NCBI RefSeq assembly: GCF_000428885.1
Contig: NZ_AUAU01000006.1
Coordinates: 124,001-188,000 of the forward strand
Length of the DNA: 64,000 nucleotides
Direction of reading: 5' to 3'
DNA from: Geothrix fermentans DSM 14018
Lineage (GTDB): Bacteria; Acidobacteriota; Holophagae; Holophagales; Holophagaceae
Part shown: positions 1-6,951 of the stretch, in pieces
Numbering within the stretch: position 1 is the first letter of the stretch
How the letters are laid out: each line of letters starts with the position of its first letter
The notes under the pieces: model-generated
Told to the model about the DNA's origin: nothing
Seen by the model: the letters and a program-made list of their open reading frames with translations, nothing else
The model's database searches: none
Translations under genes and position numbers: made by a program

Positions 1-536
1 CCGTCGGGCCCGATCCAGACCGTGGCCTCGTAGTCGGCCTTCTTCAGGTGGCTCCGGGCTTCGTCGTCCAGGTCCAGGTCCATGGCCAGCCGCAGCCGCC
101 GGGCCGGCCGGCCCTCATAGGCCTCGGTCCTCTCCTCCAGCAGCCGCGCCTTCTCCAGCTGCTCCAGCAGGCCCCCGGCGGGCCGCAGCTCGTCCTGGAA
201 CTCGCCAGAGTCCCGCTTTCCGGGTCCCGGCCCCCTGGAGGCGCCTTTGGTCTTCGCGGGGGTCTTGGCCGGAGCCTTCTCGGGGGACTTGGGGGAGGCT
301 GGGGCCGGCCGGCTGTCCTCCAGGATCCGGAGGCCCTCCGGCCCGTCCTCCACCACGGTAGTCCGGCGCTCCGTGGTGTCCTTGCCGGACTCCCGCTCAT
401 GGCTCTCCGACTCCACCTTCACCCGCACCTTCGCCGGCTCGGGCAGGCCCTTGAGGGCCGCCTTCAGGTCCGAGAGGCCGTCGGCCCGCAGCAGGGCGCC
501 GCAGAGCAGCAGGGACAGGGCCAGGCCAGGGCGCAT
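1..536 (-). CDS. secreted protein of unknown function (3' end beyond window)
   Basis: Only the N-terminal ~178 codons are inside the window; the gene runs off the left edge. The ATG at 536 sits behind GAGGAG and opens a signal peptide (MRPGLALSLLLCGALLRADG). A charged stretch, a low-complexity Pro/Lys/Ala linker (about residues 80-108) and a Glu/Leu-rich helical segment follow. The end seen here reads RLAMDLDLDDEARSHL, which looks like the start of a folded domain. No family recognised. Third-position GC bias and the RBS support this frame over the longer opposite-strand reading frame. Confidence 0.7.
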   Translation of the reverse strand, partial: MRPGLALSLLLCGALLRADGLSDLKAALKGLPEPAKVRVKVESESHERESGKDTTERRTTVVEDGPEGLRILEDSRPAPASPKSPEKAPAKTPAKTKGASRGPGPGKRDSGEFQDELRPAGGLLEQLEKARLLEERTEAYEGRPARRLRLAMDLDLDDEARSHLKKADYEATVWIGPD

Positions 537-604
537 GGGATCTCCTCGGACAGGGAGGATTACGGGGCGCCCCGCCCTGGGTTGAGCCGCGCTTATCATG
601 GGCC

Positions 605-1369
605 ATGTGCCTCATCGCGCTCGCCTACCGCGCCCATCCGGACTTCGAGCTCGTCGTCGCCGCGAACCGCGATGAGTACCACGCCCGCCCCACGGCCCCC
701 GCCGGGGCCTGGGACGACGCTCCCGACGTGTTCGGGGGCCGCGACCTGTCCCAGGGCGGCAGCTGGCTGGCCCTGTCGAAGCGGGGGCGCCTGGCTTGCG
801 TGACCAACGTGCGCCGCATGGTCACTCCGGATCCGGCCGCGCCCTCCCGGGGCGGGCTCGTGTCCGCCTTTGTGCGGGGGGACGCCCCGGTCCGGGCCTA
901 CGCCGAGGGGATCGCGGGCCGGGCCATGGCCTTCGCAGGCTTCAACCTGCTGCTCTGGGACGGGAGGGACCTCCGGTATCTGAACAACCACCCGCGCTTC
1001 GTGTCCCGGGCGGTGCCGCCGGGGGTGCATGTGGTGTCCAACGCCGACCTGGACACGCCCTGGCCCAAGACCGAGAAGCTCCGGCGGGCCGTGGAGGCCT
1101 GGGCGGCCGCCGGGAACGGGGACGAGGCGCCGCTGCTCGCCGCCCTGGCGGACCGGACCCCCGCCCCCGACGCCGACCTGCCGGACACCGGCGTGGGGCT
1201 GGAGCTGGAGCGCCGGCTGTCGCCGGCCTTCATCCTCGATCCGACCTACGGGACCCGCTGCACGACCCTGGTCGCCGTCCGCCGGGACGGCTCGGGGCGC
1301 TTCACCGAGTGGCGCTTCGATCCCGCGGGCCGGCCCGCCGGGCGCACGGACGAGCGGTGGGCCCCATGA
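605..1369 (+). CDS. NRDE/TANGO2 family protein
   Basis: 254 aa. The protein begins MCLIALAY and has the family-naming NRDE motif at about residues 21-24 (AANRDEYHARP), followed by GGRDLSQGGSWLA and the typical TNVR segment. This matches the NRDE (DUF833/TANGO2) family, whose eukaryotic members are linked to haem or lipid handling; the bacterial role is not established. No signal peptide, so probably cytoplasmic. The stop codon overlaps the next gene's start (ATGA), implying translational coupling. Confidence 0.85.
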   Translation: MCLIALAYRAHPDFELVVAANRDEYHARPTAPAGAWDDAPDVFGGRDLSQGGSWLALSKRGRLACVTNVRRMVTPDPAAPSRGGLVSAFVRGDAPVRAYAEGIAGRAMAFAGFNLLLWDGRDLRYLNNHPRFVSRAVPPGVHVVSNADLDTPWPKTEKLRRAVEAWAAAGNGDEAPLLAALADRTPAPDADLPDTGVGLELERRLSPAFILDPTYGTRCTTLVAVRRDGSGRFTEWRFDPAGRPAGRTDERWAP

Positions 1370-1701
1370 CCGGGTCCGGACCGTCGAACACCTCCCAGGG
1401 CCGCTTCGAGGACGGCCTCCGCTTCTACGCGGCGGCCCTGGCCCTGGACGTGGACCGCCGGCACAGCGGCGCCATCGTCTCCGCCGCCTGCGACGCCATC
1501 CAGTGCTTCCTGGCGGTCTTCGAGACCGCGGCCCAGCGCCACCTGCCCGATCCCGAAGGCGAGACCGCCCGGCTGCGCGGCCAGCTGGAGGCCCTGCTCA
1601 CGCCCCGCCAGACCCCGGAGGACGCCGCCCGCAACGCCCTGGAGGCCGCCCGTCTGGCCCGGGACCAGGCCGCCCTCCTGCTGCCGCGGCTGATGGACTA
1701 G
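1366..1701 (+). CDS. small helical protein, HEPN-like appearance
   Basis: 111 aa, starting at an ATG that overlaps the upstream TGA by 4 bp. Predicted all-helical, with a pattern (AIVSAACDAIQCFLAVFE, then AARNALEAARLARDQAA) that resembles small HEPN or nucleotidyltransferase-partner helical bundles; the classic R-x4-6-H motif is not evident, so that is only a resemblance. Coupled to the NRDE gene. Its TAG stop lies inside the terminal inverted repeat of the element at 1698-2001. Confidence 0.6.
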   Translation: MTGSGPSNTSQGRFEDGLRFYAAALALDVDRRHSGAIVSAACDAIQCFLAVFETAAQRHLPDPEGETARLRGQLEALLTPRQTPEDAARNALEAARLARDQAALLLPRLMD

Positions 1702-2001
1702 GGTCTGTTTTCAAAGTGGATGCGAGCCGCGACGCCGTCCCCCGCGCGGCCACACCCCACTTTGAAAAAAGGTCGGCTTTATCTCCGTTCATCTCCGTTC
1801 ATCTCTGGCCTTTTTTTTTCGAAGTGATCCTTGGCTGACCTGGATGCCATCACGAAGCAGTTCATTGGCTGCGCTTTCAAGGTGGGAGCCCCTCACCCAG
1901 CGGCTGCTGCTGGCGCTACCGGAGCAAGGCCGCCAAAGATCCGGGGAAGAAATGAAAACCGGAGATGGACAGAGATGAACAGAGATGAAAACAGACCCTA
2001 G
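1698..2001. mobile_element. 304-bp MITE-like element with 16-bp perfect terminal inverted repeats
   Basis: Bases 1698-1713 (CTAGGGTCTGTTTTCA) are an exact reverse complement of 1986-2001. The outer CTAG on both sides could be a duplicated target. Inside is a second inverted pair (1709-1720 with 1757-1768, 12 bp). There are also decamer repeats of the ATCTCCGTTC type at 1781-1810, mirrored by GAGATGGACA/GAGATGAACA units at 1962-1990. No ORF of substance is present. It lies between two convergent genes and supplies the TAG stop codon of each. Non-autonomous mobile origin is inferred. Confidence 0.6.
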
Positions 2002-2393
2002 AAGTTCCCCCGCCCCAGGGGCACGTTCCGGGGCACGGGGTTGCCGCCGAAGCGGTCTACGGGCAGGGTGGCGGAGGCCAGGTCCACCGGGTCCGGCAGC
2101 ACGCCGCCATGGGCCTTCAGGAAGCGCCGGAGGTCCGCCCGGAACCACACGATGAATTCCTGGAAGGCCACCTGGCGCAGCTCCTCCCTGGTCAGCTCGC
2201 CCACCACCTCCACCACCGCCGAGCCGGATTCCTCCGGGGCCCGGTAGGTGCGCCAGGGCTTCGTACCGTCCGCGTTGTCGCCCAGGATCCGGGCCAGGAA
2301 GGCGCGGTCCTTTCCGGGTTCCGGCGCCTCGGCGCGGGGCGCATCTCCGGCCAGGAGGCCCGAGGCGAGGCAGAGGCAGGGCAGGAGACGCAT
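1998..2393 (-). CDS. small secreted protein of unknown function
   Basis: 131 aa with an N-terminal signal peptide (MRLLPCLCLASGLLAG) and a mature part containing a helical segment (LTREELRQVAFQEFIVWFRADLR broken by few charges). The C-terminus is Pro/Gly-rich. No family recognised. It is convergent with the gene ending at 1701, and its TAG stop is formed by the terminal repeat of the 1698-2001 element, so the last residues may have been changed by that insertion. Confidence 0.6.
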   Translation of the reverse strand: MRLLPCLCLASGLLAGDAPRAEAPEPGKDRAFLARILGDNADGTKPWRTYRAPEESGSAVVEVVGELTREELRQVAFQEFIVWFRADLRRFLKAHGGVLPDPVDLASATLPVDRFGGNPVPRNVPLGRGNF

Positions 2394-2438
2394 GGCTTTG
2401 GGATGAGCGCATGCGAGCGGAGGTTCCCGGGTTGGGGC

Positions 2439-2520
2439 TGTCAGCTCTCAGCTGTCAGCTATCAGTGACTGAAGGCGCCGACAGCTGATAGCCGATAGCT
2501 GACAGCCGATAGCTGATAGC
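2439..2520. repeat. heptamer repeat hairpin upstream of miaA
   Basis: Left arm (2439-2466) is built of GCTGTCA/GCTCTCA/GCTATCA units. The right arm (2479-2520), read on the minus strand, is GCTATCA, GCTATCG, GCTGTCA, GCTATCG, GCTATCA, GCTGTCG. The arms are largely complementary and would fold into a long imperfect hairpin. It ends 8 nt before the miaA ATG and replaces any recognisable Shine-Dalgarno sequence. The same heptamer family recurs at 31269-31338. Confidence 0.85.
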
Positions 2521-2528
2521 TTCAACCC

Positions 2529-3410
2529 ATGCCCATCGCGATCCTCGGACCCACGGCCTCCGGCAAGTCCGCCGTGGCCGTGGCCGTGGCGCGGCGCATC
2601 GGCGGCACCGTGGTGAACGGGGATCCCTACCAGGCCCTCGCGGGGCTCCCCATCGGCACGGGGCAGCCGGATGCGGCCGAGCGGGACGGCGTTCCCCACC
2701 TGGGCTACGGGGAGCTGCCCCTCTCGACCCGCCCCAACCCCACGGCCTTCGGCGCCTGGGTGCGCGGGCTGCTCGCGGCCTGCCGGGAGCCCGTGCTGGT
2801 GACGGGCTCGGGCCTCTACCTACGGGGCATCTGGGGGCAGATGAGCGACCTGCCGGACGTGGCCGCCGCCCTGGTGGACCGGGTGCGGCGCTGGGGTGCG
2901 GCGCTCCCCACGCCGGTCCTGCACCGCTACCTGGCTGCCGTGGACCCGGCCCGGGCCGCAGTCCTGCATCCCAATGACACCGCCCGGGTCCAGCGCGCCT
3001 TGGCCTTGCACCTGGCCTCGGGCGGGCGGCCTTCGGCCCTGCTGACGGGGGCGGATACGGGCATGCCCGCAGGCTGGCGGGTGCTGGTGGTCGCGCCCGG
3101 CCGGGAGCGGCAGCGCGAGCGCGTGGCCGCGCGGGTTGCGGCCCAGGTGGCCGCGGGCTGGCCGCGGGAGGTGGCAGACCTGGTGGCTGCGGGACATGCG
3201 GCCGACCTCGAAGCCCTGCGGCCCCTGGGCTACGCGGCCTGGATGGCGGGGGGGGATCCGGCAGACATCCGGGCGGCCGTGGTCCAGGAGACCCAGGCCT
3301 ACGCCAAGCGCCAGGCCACCTGGTTCCGCAACCAGCTGCCGGGCGCGCCCGCTTGGGATCCCGACACGGAGCCCCTGGAGGCGGCCTTTGCCAGGCTGGG
3401 ACTGCCGTGA
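2529..3410 (+). CDS. miaA: tRNA dimethylallyltransferase
   Basis: 293 aa. Transfers dimethylallyl from DMAPP to N6 of A37 in tRNAs reading UNN codons. The P-loop GPTASGKS is at residues 7-14. The usual DSxQ motif appears as DPYQ, a change at the second residue. The C-terminal KRQATWFRNQ motif is intact. Length is slightly short for the family. The ATG directly follows a heptamer-repeat hairpin and lacks a clear RBS. Coupled by a GTG/TGA overlap to the downstream gene. Confidence 0.93.
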   Translation: MPIAILGPTASGKSAVAVAVARRIGGTVVNGDPYQALAGLPIGTGQPDAAERDGVPHLGYGELPLSTRPNPTAFGAWVRGLLAACREPVLVTGSGLYLRGIWGQMSDLPDVAAALVDRVRRWGAALPTPVLHRYLAAVDPARAAVLHPNDTARVQRALALHLASGGRPSALLTGADTGMPAGWRVLVVAPGRERQRERVAARVAAQVAAGWPREVADLVAAGHAADLEALRPLGYAAWMAGGDPADIRAAVVQETQAYAKRQATWFRNQLPGAPAWDPDTEPLEAAFARLGLP

Positions 3411-4066
3411 CTCCCGTCGTCTGGTACGAAGGGCGCACCTCCCTGGACCTGCTGCGGGGACCGGGCTGGGCCTGGATCGGCCTGCGCTCCGGCGACGGCC
3501 TCAACCGCCTTCACAGCGACCTGCTGGTGGCCCTGGACCGCCTCTTCATCGAGCTGCGGGGCGGGGGTGTCCAGCGGATCGCCCTCAGCCATGCCGGCTG
3601 GATGGGGGGCCGCGGCCACCACTTCACGGCGGGCGCGGACCTGCATGAGGTGGGCACCCTGGACCCCGTGTCAGCGGAACCCTTCGCCCGGCGGGGCCAG
3701 CGCGTGATGGGCCACCTGCTCTGGCCCGGCTGGCGCACCCTGACGCTGATCTCCGGCGTGGCCATGGGAGGCGGCTGCGACCTGGCCCTGCACGGCCAGG
3801 AGCGCTGGGCCGTGGCGGCGGACCCGGCCACGGGGAAGGGCGGCCTCCGGCTGGCCCATCCGGCGGCGAAGCACGGCATCCTCACGGGCTTCGGGGGTAC
3901 GGTGCGCCTGCCGGAGATTCTGGGCCGCGAGGGAGCGGACCGGCTCTTCCGGCATTTCGAGACCTGGGGCGCCGCCGAGGCCCTGACGGCCGGCGCGGTC
4001 CAGCGGGTGCTGGACCCCGAAGCGGCGCGCGCGGCGGTGCTGGCCTGGCTGGGCGCTGGCTCCTAG
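3407..4066 (+). CDS. enoyl-CoA hydratase/isomerase (crotonase) family protein
   Basis: 219 aa from a GTG that overlaps the miaA stop codon. Crotonase-fold hallmarks are visible: HHFTAGADL (first oxyanion-hole segment) and SGVAMGGGCDLAL (second). It is shorter than the ~260-aa norm, missing mainly the C-terminal helices. Catalytic acid residues cannot be assigned by eye, so substrate and reaction are unknown. The overlap with miaA suggests co-translation. The 3' end overlaps the convergent Yip1-type gene by 4 bp. Confidence 0.8.
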   Translation: MTPVVWYEGRTSLDLLRGPGWAWIGLRSGDGLNRLHSDLLVALDRLFIELRGGGVQRIALSHAGWMGGRGHHFTAGADLHEVGTLDPVSAEPFARRGQRVMGHLLWPGWRTLTLISGVAMGGGCDLALHGQERWAVAADPATGKGGLRLAHPAAKHGILTGFGGTVRLPEILGREGADRLFRHFETWGAAEALTAGAVQRVLDPEAARAAVLAWLGAGS

Positions 4067-4824
4067 TGCCTCGCGGCCAGCAGGGAGGGGATGGCCAGGG
4101 CGGCGAAGATGCCGATGGCGGCGCAGCAGCAGAGCAGGAGGATCGGGGTCAGGGCGGCGCAGATGCCGCGCCAGGTGTCCGTCCTGTGCATGCGGGCCAG
4201 ACCCATGCCGATCACCACCATGCCCGCGACCTGCACGAGGATGCCGATGTAGGGGATGAGGCCGCCGATCTGGATGAAGGCGGAGGCGTAGCCGTAGGCG
4301 CGAACGGTTTGGTTCATGCCCACGCCGGGCCGGAGCCCGCCCCACATCCACAGGAAGAAGTGGTTGAGCATCCCGCCGATGATCATGCCGAGGAACGTGA
4401 AGAGGGGCATGAGCAGCAGGATGGCGCCGAAGATGAGGGGCATGACGGCGGCGAGGGTCCGGCCCTCGGGTTTACCGGCCTCCTCCAGGGCGGCGAGGAC
4501 GATGCCCATGCCCAGGAAGAAGAAGAGCAGGGCCATGATGAGGAAGATGGGGACGGACATCAGCAGGAGGAAGCGCCAGGGTGCGCCAATCCCCGCGGTG
4601 ACGGGCACGCGGTCGAAGAGCTCCAGCGGGTTGGTGAAGACCAGGCGGAACATGGCGCCCACCCGGGCCCAGAAGCCGGGGATGGCCTCCCGGTCCTCGA
4701 AGGGGATGGGGCGCAGAGCCTGCGTCTCCGGAGGCGGCGCGAAGGCCGGGGGCGGCAGGGGGGGCGGTTCGTCCAGGGGGATGATGGGGGGCAGGGCTTC
4801 GTTGGGGCCGGTGATCTCGCTCAT
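4063..4824 (-). CDS. Yip1-domain integral membrane protein
   Basis: 253 aa. A proline-rich cytosolic N-terminus (about residues 11-40) precedes a region with FTNPLELFDRV, typical of bacterial Yip1/YIF1 proteins. Five hydrophobic segments follow, including a glycine-rich one (GMIIGGMLNHFFLWMWGG). The ATG at 4824 follows GGAGCGACGG. Role unknown; family members are small membrane proteins of uncertain function. It lies 29 bp downstream of the sigma-54 activator gene on the same strand. Confidence 0.75.
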   Translation of the reverse strand: MSEITGPNEALPPIIPLDEPPPLPPPAFAPPPETQALRPIPFEDREAIPGFWARVGAMFRLVFTNPLELFDRVPVTAGIGAPWRFLLLMSVPIFLIMALLFFFLGMGIVLAALEEAGKPEGRTLAAVMPLIFGAILLLMPLFTFLGMIIGGMLNHFFLWMWGGLRPGVGMNQTVRAYGYASAFIQIGGLIPYIGILVQVAGMVVIGMGLARMHRTDTWRGICAALTPILLLCCCAAIGIFAALAIPSLLAARH

Positions 4825-4853
4825 CCGTCGCTCCGGGGGGGTGCTCCACGCTA

Positions 4854-6392
4854 TCACGCCTCGCGGAAATCCCTCGGCCTCAGGCCCAGCTTCTCCAGGC
4901 GGGAGAGCAGGGTGGAGGGGGCCAGGCCCGCCAGGGCCGCGGCGCCATCCGCCCCGGCGATCTTGCCCCGGACGTGGTGGAGCAGGCGTTCCAGGTAGGC
5001 GCGTTCCTGGGCCTCCCAGGTGAGGGGGCGCCCGGTCCGCTCCCCCCCGTTCCGGGCCGGAAGGGCCCCGGGAGGCAGGCGCAGCTCCCGGCCCGCCGAG
5101 AGGATGGCGGCCCGCTCCAGCACGTTGTGCAGCTCCCGCACGTTGCCGGGCCACGGGTAGACCTCCAGCTGCTCCCGCACGGCGGCGGGCAGGTGGATGG
5201 GCGGGCGGCGGTTGTCCCGGGCGAAGCGTTCGAGGAAGGCCTCCGCCAGGGCCGGGATGTCGCCGGTCCGTTCACGCAGGGGCGGGATGTGGATGGGAAA
5301 GACGCTGAGGCGGTAGTAGAGGTCCTCGCGGAACCGCCCCTCGGCCACGGCCTTGCGGAGGTCGGCGTGAGTGGCGGCCACGAGGCGCACGTCCACTTTG
5401 CGGGGCTTCTCCGCCCCCAGGGGATCGATCTCCTTCTCCTGGATGGCGCGCAGCAGCTTGGGCTGGAGGTCCAGGGGCAGGTCGCCGATCTCATCAAGGA
5501 AAAGGGTACCGCCGTCCGCCAGCTCGAATCGGCCTTTGCGGGCCGAGGCCGCGCCGCTGAAGGCGCCCTTCACGTGGCCGAAGAGCTCGGATTCGATGAG
5601 GGTCGCAGGCAGGGCGCTGCAGTTCACCTTGATGAAGGGCTTCTCGCGGCGGGGCGAGAGGTGGTGGAGGGTCTGGGCGGCCTTCTCCTTGCCGGTGCCC
5701 GTCTCCCCGGTGATGAGCACGGTGGTGGTGGTGGCGGCCACCTGGCCCAGCTGGTCCAGGACGGCCCGCATGGCGGGGCTCCCAGCCCGCATGGGCTCCT
5801 GGAGCACGTCCCGCCGCTGAACCTCGCGGAAGTAGCTGACCTCCTCGGCCAGGCTGCGCTCCCGCTCCGCCAGCCGCGCCAGGTGCTCCGCCTGCTTGAT
5901 GCCCAGGGCCAGCAGGGAGGCGAAGACGCCCACGTGATGCAGGACGCTCTCGGGGTACTGGCGGCACACCATGGCGTCCAGGGTCATGAGGCCGAAGGTC
6001 TCGCCCCGGCTGCGGAGCGGCGCCACCAGGCAGCTGTGGCCGTGGGGCATCTCCAGCAGGCCGTGGAAGGTGTCCTCGCCCGGATCGTCCTCCTCGAAGG
6101 TGGCGGGCTTGGAGCGGGCCTTGAGGGCATTGATCAGGCGCAGGTTTCCCCGCACGGGGATGCGGGCCTCCGAGAGCTGGGGTGTGGCCAGGGGGCCCAC
6201 GGCGAAGGCCACCCTCAGGGCCTCGCCCTCGCGGAGCAGCACCGTGGCCAGGTCGTAGGGCACCAACTGGCCCAGGCGCTCGAAGGCGTGGGCCACCATG
6301 CGTTCCGGCTCCTCCCCGAGGGTGAGCAGGGCGCCGGCCTCTTCCACCAGGCGCGCCCCGGTGAGGGCGGTTTCCAGATCTGGCGCAGCCAT
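4854..6392 (-). CDS. sigma-54-dependent transcriptional activator (GAF-AAA+-Fis HTH)
   Basis: 512 aa from an ATG behind AAGAGGTG. Order: a GAF-like sensor (about residues 20-175), an AAA+ domain with Walker A GETGTGKE and Walker B GGTLFLDEIGD, then a C-terminal helix-turn-helix. Architecture resembles NorR-type activators, but the ligand is unknown. The sigma-54-contact loop reads GAFSGA instead of GAFTGA, a conservative Thr-to-Ser change at a residue normally nearly invariant. No receiver domain, so control is probably by small-molecule binding. No target promoter could be identified. Confidence 0.9.
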   Translation of the reverse strand: MAAPDLETALTGARLVEEAGALLTLGEEPERMVAHAFERLGQLVPYDLATVLLREGEALRVAFAVGPLATPQLSEARIPVRGNLRLINALKARSKPATFEEDDPGEDTFHGLLEMPHGHSCLVAPLRSRGETFGLMTLDAMVCRQYPESVLHHVGVFASLLALGIKQAEHLARLAERERSLAEEVSYFREVQRRDVLQEPMRAGSPAMRAVLDQLGQVAATTTTVLITGETGTGKEKAAQTLHHLSPRREKPFIKVNCSALPATLIESELFGHVKGAFSGAASARKGRFELADGGTLFLDEIGDLPLDLQPKLLRAIQEKEIDPLGAEKPRKVDVRLVAATHADLRKAVAEGRFREDLYYRLSVFPIHIPPLRERTGDIPALAEAFLERFARDNRRPPIHLPAAVREQLEVYPWPGNVRELHNVLERAAILSAGRELRLPPGALPARNGGERTGRPLTWEAQERAYLERLLHHVRGKIAGADGAAALAGLAPSTLLSRLEKLGLRPRDFREA

Positions 6393-6951
6393 GGGCACCT
6401 CTTCTTTGATTATCGGTATGTCGAGAGATAACTCAAATGCCGGGTTCACCTCCTGGCATGGATTTGTGGCGGGGCCCATGCAGCGGACCTGCTTATCGGG
6501 GGGTCAGCTTGATCAAGGGTTCTAAAAAGCCTCCATGAAGGACACGAAGGCAGGTTTCGGCATCCGGCCCAGGACATCCGGGCCTTCGGCCCCCGGACGC
6601 GCTCCGCGCGACCGGCTTTGCGGGCGGCGGACGTGGCGGCCCCTGGAAGCCACCCGGGACCGCCGCCCGCAAAGGGATGCCGCGGTGGGTCGAGACCCAT
6701 TCGCGCCCTTTTCGTGCCCGGGAGGGCATCTTCGTGCCCTTCGTGGTGATCTTTCCAGGCGGAGCTTGGCCGGTATGCCGGACAACCATTTTGTACGGTC
6801 ATGTGCCCTGCTCCGGTGGGAGTTGGCAATCCACAACCCCAGCTCGGACCCTCTGCCCTCGACTAGGGGGCGGGCGCCCACGTTGCCAAGGGCTCCGGTA
6901 AACCCCCAACGACATCAAAGGTATACTCCACTGCAAACATTAAGGACCCGC
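6393..6951. other. 559-bp gene-free region between divergent genes
   Basis: Separates the sigma-54 activator (minus) from the Ser/Thr kinase (plus). The right half holds a nested inverted-repeat element (6533-6754). The last 50 bases, around GTATACTCC and AAGGACCC, probably carry the kinase promoter and RBS. An open frame crosses the region from 6535, but it is repeat-derived and not credible as coding. Confidence 0.6.
6533..6754. repeat. nested inverted-repeat element with octamer arms
   Basis: Outer arms CATGAAGGACACGAAGGC (6534-6551) and ATCTTCGTGCCCTTCGTGG (6729-6747) are imperfect inverted copies. In the middle, 6616-6630 (CTTTGCGGGCGGCGG) is an exact reverse complement of 6660-6674, with GTGGC/GCCAC nested inside (6633-6637, 6649-6653). 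The right end, TTCGTGCCCTTCGTGGTGAT plus CTTT at 6731-6754, is nearly identical to 16262-16285. Likely a non-coding dispersed repeat. Confidence 0.75.

Noticed and set aside
6455-6471. Sigma-54 -24/-12 promoter (TGGCATGGATTTGTGGC)
   Set aside because: The -24 part fits but the -12 part lacks the GC at the right spacing.
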